A stretch of DNA of 64,000 bases. Source: Micromonospora wenchangensis. Its GTDB lineage: Bacteria > Actinomycetota > Actinomycetes > Mycobacteriales > Micromonosporaceae. Below the pieces are notes generated by a model that was not told where the DNA came from, ran no database searches, and saw nothing but the letters and a program-made list of their open reading frames with translations. Positions 58,120-64,000 of this stretch are shown piece after piece. The DNA is taken from NCBI RefSeq assembly GCF_002210435.1, contig NZ_MZMV01000002.1, positions 1 through 64,000 of the forward strand. The letters are read 5' to 3'. Position 1 is the stretch's first letter. Every line of letters begins with the position of its first letter. A program made the position numbers and the translations under genes.

Positions 58120-58173
58120 GATCAAGAGGTTCGCGTCAAAGTCGATCTTCAACGTGACGCAAACCTCTTGATC
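58120..58173. repeat. 54-base palindrome, copy 4
   Basis: Arms GATCAAGAGGTTCGCGTCA (58120-58138) and TGACGCAAACCTCTTGATC (58155-58173) with one mismatch and a centre (AAGTCGATCTTCAACG) unlike the other copies. Together with the extra arm at 58098 the site offers two alternative hairpins. A C-rich tract lies left and a long G-rich tract (58176-58262) right, up to the purD start region. Confidence 0.88.
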
Positions 58174-58273
58174 ACCGGGGTAAGGCGGGCGGGGCGAGGC
58201 GCGGTGGGGAGGGGAGCTGGGTGGGAAGGGGAGGGGCGGGGGAGGGTGGGGGTGGTGGGTAGGATTCGTCGCC

Positions 58274-59524
58274 GTGCGCGTACTTCTTCTGGGTGGTGGC
58301 GGGCGGGAGCATGCGCTCGCGCTGGGGTTGGTCGAGGATCCGGCGGTCGAGGTCCTGTTCGCGGCACCCGGTAACCCGGGGATCGCGGGTGTGGCGGAGC
58401 TGCGGCAGGTCGATCCGGTCGATCCCGCCGCGGTGGCCGGGTTGGCGGTGGAGGTCGGTGCCGACCTGGTGGTGATCGGGCCGGAGGCACCGCTGGTCGC
58501 CGGGGTGGCCGACGCGGTACGCGCCAAGGGCGTCCCCGCGTTCGGGCCGTCGGCCGAGGCGGCCCGGTTGGAGGGCTCCAAGACCTTCGCCAAGGAGGTC
58601 ATGACGGCGGCCGGGGTGCCGACCGCCCGCGCGTACACCTGCACGGACGCGGAGAGCGTCGGGCGGGCGCTTGACGAGTTCGGCACGCCGTACGTGGTGA
58701 AGAACGACGGGCTGGCCGCCGGCAAGGGCGTGGTGGTCACCGACGACCGGGACGTCGCGCTGCGGCACGCGCAGGAGTGCGGCCGGGTGGTGATCGAGGA
58801 GTACCTTTCCGGCCCCGAGGTCTCCCTGTTCGTGGTGACCGACGGCGAGGCCGCCGTGCCACTGCTGCCGGCGCAGGACTTCAAGCGGGCCGGCGACGGC
58901 GACAGCGGCCCGAACACCGGCGGCATGGGGGCGTACGCGCCGCTGCCGTGGGCACCGCCGGGCCTGGTCGACGAGGTGCTGGCCGACGTGGTCCACCCGA
59001 CGCTTGCCGAGATGCGCCGCCGGGGCACCCCCTTCGCGGGGCTGCTCTACGTGGGGCTGGCACTCACCGCCGCCGGCCCCCGGGTGATCGAGTTCAACGC
59101 CCGCTTCGGCGACCCGGAGACCCAGGTAGTGCTGGCGCTGCTGGAGACCCCGCTGGGCGGGCTGCTGCACGCCGCCGCGACGGGCACGCTGGCCGCGCAC
59201 CCGCCGCTGCGGTGGCGGGACGGTGCGGCCGTCACGGTGGTGGTGGCCGCCGAGGGGTATCCGGCGACCCCGCGTACCGGTGACGTGATCACCGGCGCCG
59301 ACCATCCGGGCGTCATCCATGCCGGCACCGCCCGCCGGGCCGCCGACGGCGCGTTGCTCTCCGCCGGCGGCCGGGTCCTCTGCGGCACGGCCACCGGGCC
59401 GGACCTGACCGCCGCCCGCGACGCCGCCTACGCCCTGGTACGCGGCATCGAGCTGGCCGGCTCGCACCACCGCAACGACATCGCCGCCACCGCGATCGAC
59501 GGCCGGATCACCGTCCCCGACTGA
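58274..59524 (+). CDS. purD: Phosphoribosylamine--glycine ligase
   Basis: PurD, 416 aa, joining glycine to phosphoribosylamine with ATP in purine synthesis. The N domain starts MRVLLLGGGGREHALALGL with APGNPGIAGVAEL; the ATP-grasp domain includes VIGPEAPLVAGVADA, SKTFAKEVM, YVVKNDGLAAGKGVVV, FNARFGDPETQVVL; the C domain ends with the usual barrel-sandwich region (GSHHRNDIAATAI). The GTG at 58274 is preceded by a G-rich tract with no sharp ribosome site. purA lies upstream on the same strand with a separate gene between. Confidence 0.96.
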   Translation: MRVLLLGGGGREHALALGLVEDPAVEVLFAAPGNPGIAGVAELRQVDPVDPAAVAGLAVEVGADLVVIGPEAPLVAGVADAVRAKGVPAFGPSAEAARLEGSKTFAKEVMTAAGVPTARAYTCTDAESVGRALDEFGTPYVVKNDGLAAGKGVVVTDDRDVALRHAQECGRVVIEEYLSGPEVSLFVVTDGEAAVPLLPAQDFKRAGDGDSGPNTGGMGAYAPLPWAPPGLVDEVLADVVHPTLAEMRRRGTPFAGLLYVGLALTAAGPRVIEFNARFGDPETQVVLALLETPLGGLLHAAATGTLAAHPPLRWRDGAAVTVVVAAEGYPATPRTGDVITGADHPGVIHAGTARRAADGALLSAGGRVLCGTATGPDLTAARDAAYALVRGIELAGSHHRNDIAATAIDGRITVPD

Positions 59525-59638
59525 CGAGCCCCGCCGGCCCGACCGCTCACAGTCAGAGCAGGGACGGCGCGGCGGCGATGACCCGATGGGCGGTCGGTGC
59601 TGGTGATCGTCCACCCGGAACCGGGCGTCGCCGGCGGA

Positions 59639-61204
59639 TCAGCCGTAGTAGCGGCGGAGTTCCCGGGTGAGCACCTTGCCGGTGGCGTTGCGGGGCAGGT
59701 ACTTCACGAAGACCACGTCCCGGGGTACGGAGAACCGGGCCAGGTAGCGCCGGACGTACTCGCGTACCGCCTCGGGGTCGAGGGTCTCGCCGGGGTGCAG
59801 GGCGAGGAACGCGGCCAGCCGTTGCCCGTACTGCGGGTCCGGCACGCCGAGCACGGCGGCCTCGCGTACCTGCGGCAGCCGGGCGAGCAGGTCCTCCAGC
59901 TCGGACGGGAACACGTTCTCTCCGCCGGAGACGATCATGTCGTCGGCGCGGCCGTCGACGAAGAGCAGCCCGTCGGCGTCGACCCGGCCGAGGTCACCGG
60001 TGTCGAGCAGCCCGTCGTGGGTCTCCCGGCGGGCCCCTGAGGTGTAGCCCTCGAACAGCATCTCGTTACCGACGAGGATCCGGCCGACCCGCCCGGCCGG
60101 CACCGGTTTCCCGTCGTCGTCGACGATCTCCAGGCGGGTGCCGTGCGGGGGGCGACCGGCGGTGGTGGGGGCCCGGCGCAGCTCGGCGGGGCCGGCGATG
60201 GCGGCCCAGGAGACCTCCGTCGAGCCGTACAGGTTGTAGAGGACGTCGCCGTAGGTGTCCATGAACCGGGTGGTGAGGCCGCCGGGCAGCGCCGAGCCGC
60301 TGACCGCGACCACCTTCAGCGCCGGCCGGGGCTCCGGCGGCGGCACGTCGAGCAGGCGCTGCACCATCACCGGTACGGCGAACAGCGCCTGGCACCGGTG
60401 CGTCACGAGCGCGGCCAGCGTGGCGGCCGGGTCGAACCGGCGGTGCAGCACGATGGTGGCGCGCAGCGCGAAGGCGACCTGGAGGGCCGCGTACCCCCAG
60501 GTGTGGAAGATCGGGGCGGCGATCAGCACGGTGTCGTGGGTGTGCAGCGGGATGCGGTCGATGATGGACACCAGCGGGCCGAAGCCGTTCGGGACGGGCC
60601 GGCGGGCCCCCTTGGGTGTGCCGGTGGTGCCGGAGGTCAGCACGATGGTCCGGCCGTCGTGGGCGGGCGGGGTGAGCCGGTCGCCGGGGAGCGCGGCGGC
60701 GACCAGGGCGTCGAGGTCGGCCTCGTCGACCCGGTGCACCTCGGCGGGGACGGCGAGGACCCGCTCGGCGAACTCGGTGTCGTGCACCAGTACCCGCAGC
60801 CGTTGCTCCTCGGCGACGGTGGCGAGCTGTGCGGCGGACAGTCCGCTGTTGACCAGCACCGCGTCGGCGCCGATCAGGGTGGCGGCGACGATGCCCTCGA
60901 TGAGCCCGTGGTGGTTGCGGCACAGCAGCCCGACCCGGTCCCCGGCCTGTACGCCGAGCACGCTGCGCATCGACCGGGCGAGCCGTTCGGCCCGGTCGAG
61001 CAGTTCCCGGTAGGTGAGTTCGTGGCCGTGCTCGTCGACGACGGCGACCCGGCCCGGGTCGCGGGCGGCGGCCTGCCGCAGTTCGCCGGCCATGCCCCAG
61101 CCCCACTGGCGTAGCGCGGCGAGTTGCGAGGCGACCCGGACGGGGTGCCCGGGGGTGAGCAGTCCCCGCCTGGTCAGTGTGGCCACGATGAACGGCAGGT
61201 CCAT
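59639..61204 (-). CDS. Acyl-CoA ligase (AMP-forming)
   Basis: An adenylate-forming acyl-CoA synthetase of 521 aa. The AMP motif is IVLTSGTTGTPKGARR, then YNLYGSTEVSWAAIAG, DTGDLGRVDADGLLFVDGRADDMIVSGGENV, and the catalytic lysine in NATGKVLTRELRR (Lys510). Residues 1-50 are basic and hydrophobic and may contact the membrane, as in long-chain fatty-acyl-CoA ligases of mycobacteria. It presumably activates a fatty acid for the dehydrogenase encoded next to it. The ATG at 61204 has an AAGGAGGTCG ribosome site. The gene lies 149 bases after the dehydrogenase gene on the same strand. Confidence 0.9.
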   Translation of the reverse strand: MDLPFIVATLTRRGLLTPGHPVRVASQLAALRQWGWGMAGELRQAAARDPGRVAVVDEHGHELTYRELLDRAERLARSMRSVLGVQAGDRVGLLCRNHHGLIEGIVAATLIGADAVLVNSGLSAAQLATVAEEQRLRVLVHDTEFAERVLAVPAEVHRVDEADLDALVAAALPGDRLTPPAHDGRTIVLTSGTTGTPKGARRPVPNGFGPLVSIIDRIPLHTHDTVLIAAPIFHTWGYAALQVAFALRATIVLHRRFDPAATLAALVTHRCQALFAVPVMVQRLLDVPPPEPRPALKVVAVSGSALPGGLTTRFMDTYGDVLYNLYGSTEVSWAAIAGPAELRRAPTTAGRPPHGTRLEIVDDDGKPVPAGRVGRILVGNEMLFEGYTSGARRETHDGLLDTGDLGRVDADGLLFVDGRADDMIVSGGENVFPSELEDLLARLPQVREAAVLGVPDPQYGQRLAAFLALHPGETLDPEAVREYVRRYLARFSVPRDVVFVKYLPRNATGKVLTRELRRYYG

Positions 61205-61353
61205 CCGGCGACCTCCTTCGGGGTACGACGTGGGGCCGGCCGGGGCCCTCACCAGGGATTCCTTTCCGATCATGCGTCGTGGCCGGCCGACCGCCCAGTC
61301 GGCGTCGCCCGTGGTGGACGGGCGGTGACCGGGCGGTCGACCGGTGGCGACGG

Positions 61354-62571
61354 TCAGCGGATCTGGACGCCGGAGATGGCGCGGGAGATGACCAGCCGTT
61401 GGATCTCGGAGGTGCCCTCGAAGATGGTGTAGATCTTGGCGTCCCGGTACCAGCGTTCGACCGGGTGGTCGCGCAGGAAGCCGGCCCCGCCGAGGAGCTG
61501 CACGGCCCGGTCGGTCACCGCGACGGCCACCTCGCCCGCCTTGAGCTTGGACATCGAGCCCTCGCCGGCGGTGAACGGCCGGTTGTTGCGGCCCATCCAG
61601 GCCGCCCGCCAGACCAGCAGCCGGGCGGCGTCGATCTCCATCTTCATGTCGGCCAGGGCGAACGCGACGGCCTGGTTGGAGATGATCGGCCGGCCGAACT
61701 GGACCCGGTCCTTCGCGTAGTCGAGGGCGTACTCGTAGGCGGCGCGGGCGACGCCGAGCGCCTGCGCGCCGACGGTCGGCCGGGACAGCTCGAAGGTGCG
61801 CATCGCGGCCTGGCCGCTGGCCCGTTGGCCGGACCGGGCGCGGGCCAGCCGTTCGTCCAGCGCGTCCTTCCCGCCGAGCAGGCAGCGTCCGGGCACCCGG
61901 ACGTCGTCGAGGAAGACGTCGGCGGTGTGCGAGGCGCGCAGCCCCAGCTTCTTCAGCTTCCGGGTCGCGTGCAGCCCGGCCGTCCCCGGCGGTACGACGA
62001 ACGCGGCCTGCCCGCGCGAGCCCAGCTCGGGCGCGACGGAGGCGGTGACCACGTGCACCCCGGCGATTCCGCCGTTGGTGGCGTACGCCTTCTGCCCGCT
62101 CAGCACCCACTCGTCGGTGGCCTCGTCGTGGACGGCGCGGGTGCGGATGGCCGCGACGTCGGAGCCGGCCTCCGGTTCAGTGGTGCAGAACGCGGCGACG
62201 GCGGGGGCGTCGACGGTGCCGAAGCACTGCGGCACCCATTCGACCATCTGGTCGGGGGTGCCGGTGCCGTAGATGGCGGCGACGGCGAGCGAGCTGCCGA
62301 AGATGCTCAGCCCGATGCCGGCGTCGCCCCAGAAGAGTTCCTCACTGGCGATCGGCAGGGACAGCCCGGTGGGGTCGGCCCAGCAGGTGGCGAGGAACTC
62401 GAAGCCGTACAGGCCGATCTTCGCCGCCTCCTGGATGACCGGCCAGGGGGTCTCCTCCCGGGCGTCCCACTCGGCGGCGGCCGGGCGCACGACCTCGGCG
62501 GCGAAGCCGTGCACCCAGTCCCGCAGGTCCCGCTGTTCCTCGTTCAGGTCGAGCGAGAACTCGGCCATCAT
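61354..62571 (-). CDS. Acyl-CoA dehydrogenase
   Basis: A flavoprotein dehydrogenase of 405 aa, introducing the 2,3-double bond in acyl-CoA. FCTTEPEAGSDVAAIRTRAV and NGGIAGVHVVTASV are FAD/substrate-binding blocks; the catalytic base is the Glu in IFEGTSEIQRLVISRAI (Glu385). The usual C-terminal helices (VGAQALGVARAAYEYALDYAKDRVQFGRPI) are present. ATG 62571 overlaps the SCP2 stop by one base, so both are translated from one message. The partner electron carrier (ETF) is not in the window. Substrate chain length cannot be told. Confidence 0.92.
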   Translation of the reverse strand: MMAEFSLDLNEEQRDLRDWVHGFAAEVVRPAAAEWDAREETPWPVIQEAAKIGLYGFEFLATCWADPTGLSLPIASEELFWGDAGIGLSIFGSSLAVAAIYGTGTPDQMVEWVPQCFGTVDAPAVAAFCTTEPEAGSDVAAIRTRAVHDEATDEWVLSGQKAYATNGGIAGVHVVTASVAPELGSRGQAAFVVPPGTAGLHATRKLKKLGLRASHTADVFLDDVRVPGRCLLGGKDALDERLARARSGQRASGQAAMRTFELSRPTVGAQALGVARAAYEYALDYAKDRVQFGRPIISNQAVAFALADMKMEIDAARLLVWRAAWMGRNNRPFTAGEGSMSKLKAGEVAVAVTDRAVQLLGGAGFLRDHPVERWYRDAKIYTIFEGTSEIQRLVISRAISGVQIR

Positions 62572-63023
62572 CAGGCCTTGGGGATGTCGAACAGGTTGGC
62601 GATGTTGGCGGCCAGGCCCAGGTCACCCTTGGCCTTGAGCTTGCCGGTCATGAACATCATCACCGGGTTGGCCCCGCCGGAGACGATCCTCAGGAACTCG
62701 ACCGGGCCCATGCTGAGGGTGAGCTTCGGGTCGCGGGTGGGGGTCTCCGAGACGGTGCAGGTGCCGTTCTCGATGACGATCTCGTAGGTGTCGGCGCCAC
62801 TGTCGGGGCGGCCGGTGATGTTCCAGTGGATGACCGCGTTGGTGGCGCCGGCCCGGTCGGCGCGGAAGATCTGCGGCATCCGGCTGAAGACCTCGCTGAG
62901 CACCTTGCCGCGCAGGTCGCCGGACATCACCTCGGCGATCTTGTCGTCCGGGGTGGACTTGACCAGCTGGGCGAACTCCTTCGGGCCGTAGTGGGCGAAG
63001 TTGGCCGGGTCGAAGTCAGTCAT
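62571..63023 (-). CDS. SCP2 sterol/lipid-transfer domain protein
   Basis: A 150-aa single SCP2-like domain (KIAEVMSGDLRGKVLSEVFSRMPQIF, AVIHWNITGRPDSGADTYEIVIENGTCTVSE, RDPKLTLSMGPVEFLRIVSGGANPVMMFMTGKLKAKGDLGLAANIANLF). SCP2 domains carry lipids or acyl-CoA in a hydrophobic tunnel. It precedes the acyl-CoA dehydrogenase in the same unit, in keeping with substrate delivery. The ATG at 63023 has GAGAGGTGC upstream. Regulation by the divergent TetR-family protein through the palindrome at 63059-63086 is likely. Confidence 0.92.
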   Translation of the reverse strand: MTDFDPANFAHYGPKEFAQLVKSTPDDKIAEVMSGDLRGKVLSEVFSRMPQIFRADRAGATNAVIHWNITGRPDSGADTYEIVIENGTCTVSETPTRDPKLTLSMGPVEFLRIVSGGANPVMMFMTGKLKAKGDLGLAANIANLFDIPKA

Positions 63024-63058
63024 GGTAGGTGCACCTCTCGGGACGGACCGGTTCTGGT

Positions 63059-63086
63059 TACTCTGGCGTAACCTTACGCACGAGTA
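63059..63086. promoter_or_regulatory. Candidate TetR-family operator
   Basis: TACTC-TG-GCGTAA-CC-TTACGC-AC-GAGTA, a 28-base near-perfect palindrome, lies between the SCP2 gene and the TetR-family gene. It ends four bases before the ATG of the regulator, so the regulator must be transcribed from within or through it. A shared operator for both transcription units is the simplest reading. Confidence 0.85.
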
Positions 63087-63089
63087 GGT

Positions 63090-63740
63090 ATGCTCGCAAG
63101 GGTGTCCAGCACGCCGAGCTTCAAGCGCCTCCCCCGGGCCGTACGCGAGCAGCAGATGCTCGACGCGGCGGTCAAGGTCTTCTCCCGGCGCGGCTTCCAC
63201 GCCGCCAGCATGGACGAGATCGCCGAGGACGCGGGCATCTCCAAGCCGATGGTCTACGCCTACCTCGGCACCAAGGAGGAACTCTTCATCGCCTGCCTGC
63301 ACCGGGAGACCGCCCGGATGGTGCTGGCGATCGCCGGGGCCGCCGCCCCGGACCTCCCGCCCGACCAGCGGCTCTGGCGCGGCCTGCGGGCCTTCTTCGG
63401 CTTCGTCGGGGCGCACCGCGACGGCTGGGCCGTGCTCTACCGGCAGGCCCGGGGCTCCCAACCGTTCGCCGCCGAGCTGGCCGCGATGCGCGCCCGGCTG
63501 GTCGACGTGGTCGCCGGGATGCTCGACCACGCGCTGCGGGCCCGGGGCCGGGAGGTCGCCGCGACCGAGCTGGAGGTCGTCGCGTACGCCCTGGTCGGTG
63601 CGAGCGAGTCACTGGCCGACTGGCTCGCCGACCACCCCGAGGCCGAACCGGAGAAGACCGCCACCCGGATGATGAACGTCGCCTGGCTCGGCGCGGCCCA
63701 GCTCCTCGACGGCGTCACCTGGCGACCCCCGGCGGACTGA
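63090..63740 (+). CDS. TetR-family regulator of fatty-acid genes
   Basis: A 216-aa TetR-type repressor. The N-terminal HTH runs RAVREQQMLDAAVKVFSRRGFHAASMDEIAEDAGISKPMVYAYLGTKEELFIACL; the rest is an all-helical ligand domain (GLRAFFGFVGAHRDGWAVLYRQARGSQPFAAELAAMRARL). The ATG at 63090 lies four bases after the operator and has no ribosome site, so it may be leaderless; GTG 63102 in the same frame is an alternative. It is divergent from the SCP2 and acyl-CoA dehydrogenase unit. Acyl-CoA as effector is inferred from context. Confidence 0.9.
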   Translation: MLARVSSTPSFKRLPRAVREQQMLDAAVKVFSRRGFHAASMDEIAEDAGISKPMVYAYLGTKEELFIACLHRETARMVLAIAGAAAPDLPPDQRLWRGLRAFFGFVGAHRDGWAVLYRQARGSQPFAAELAAMRARLVDVVAGMLDHALRARGREVAATELEVVAYALVGASESLADWLADHPEAEPEKTATRMMNVAWLGAAQLLDGVTWRPPAD

Positions 63741-63773
63741 CCGCCCCCGCCCGCCGGTCCCGGCTCCGAGGGG

Positions 63774-64000
63774 TCAGCGGTGGGCGGCGGCGCGGCGGCG
63801 GGCCCGCAGGCGCAGCCAACGGACCAGCTCCAACAACCCGGTGACGGCCAGCGAGAGCCCGACGCCGACGAGCAGCCCCCGGACCGGATCGCGCTCGAAG
63901 GCCAGCCCGCCGAAGTAGCCGAGCAGCCCGCAGTACAGGCTCCAGACGGCGGCGGCGACGGCGTCGAACACCAGGAAGCGCAGCAGCGGATACCGGACGG
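63774..64000 (-). CDS. DedA-family protein, C-terminal fragment at window end
   Basis: The last 74 codons of a minus-strand gene that continues beyond the window. VRYPLLRFLVFDAVAAAVWSLYCGLLGYFGG matches the end of the DedA re-entrant and transmembrane region, followed by a membrane span (GLLVGVGLSLAVTGLLELVRWL) and a basic tail (RLRARRRAAAHR). A shorter start at 63971 (GTG) exists but would cut the conserved region, so the partial reading to 64000 is preferred. A second DedA gene lies at 41254-42186. Confidence 0.75.
   Translation of the reverse strand, partial: VRYPLLRFLVFDAVAAAVWSLYCGLLGYFGGLAFERDPVRGLLVGVGLSLAVTGLLELVRWLRLRARRRAAAHR

Overview
The window looks like core chromosome of a high-GC, spore-forming actinomycete, most likely a Micromonosporaceae (Micromonospora-like). 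The basis is very high GC, many GTG starts with 4-base GTGA or ATGA overlaps, HspR/HAIR control of dnaK and clpB, an LPXTG-type wall protein, tandem dynamin-like GTPases and very long proline-rich membrane proteins. This is inference from gene content; no rRNA or tRNA is present. No prophage, insertion sequence or CRISPR array was seen.

Layout. 1-7.1 kb: two secreted cell-wall hydrolases in an operon, an XRE-type membrane regulator, a small duplicated-motif protein, a giant proline-rich LppU-like protein and a 45-aa protein. 7.1-10.8 kb: branched-chain 2-oxoacid dehydrogenase operon (E1 alpha, E1 beta, E2, minus strand). 11.2-13 kb: a proline-rich membrane protein and a PAP2-like protein. 13-15.8 kb: an NAD-linked locus with an NrtR-type Nudix regulator divergent from an SPFH gene and a NAD-kinase-like gene, separated by a perfect inverted repeat; the SPFH gene carries an in-frame amber codon. 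15.8-20.7 kb: an unknown protein and two dynamin-like GTPases. 20.8-25.4 kb: dnaK-grpE-dnaJ-hspR. 25.5-28.1 kb: small proteins and a KhtTU-like K+/H+ antiporter pair. 28.3-30.9 kb: clpB with its own HAIR operator.

31.2-37.2 kb: a tightly packed run encoding an unknown protein, DUF4178, DUF2617, DUF4247, DUF350 and other membrane proteins, plus a membrane-fused spermidine-synthase-like enzyme. It is a strong candidate for an incompletely described polyamine/envelope system. 37.3-42.2 kb: two paralogous membrane proteins, an SDR, pyrE, an ArsR repressor and a DedA protein. 42.2-48 kb: an LPXTG-type wall protein and the Pnkp/Hen1 RNA-repair operon. 48-52 kb: small proteins, fbaA, a LOG-family protein and DUF3151. 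52-59.5 kb: a ParA-like ATPase with a long proline-rich front, a degenerate diacylglycerol-kinase-like protein, purA, an AbiEi/DUF559-like protein and purD. 59.6-64 kb: acyl-CoA ligase, acyl-CoA dehydrogenase, SCP2 protein and a divergent TetR regulator with a clear operator, then a DedA fragment cut by the window end.

The most unusual non-coding signal is a family of 54-base palindromes (19-base arms, 16-base centre). There are four full copies at three intergenic sites, each set between a C-rich and a G-rich tract. Two unrelated palindromes lie inside coding sequence, in the linkers of the E2 subunit and the ParA-like protein. Many convergent gene pairs are separated by strong GC-rich hairpin terminators.
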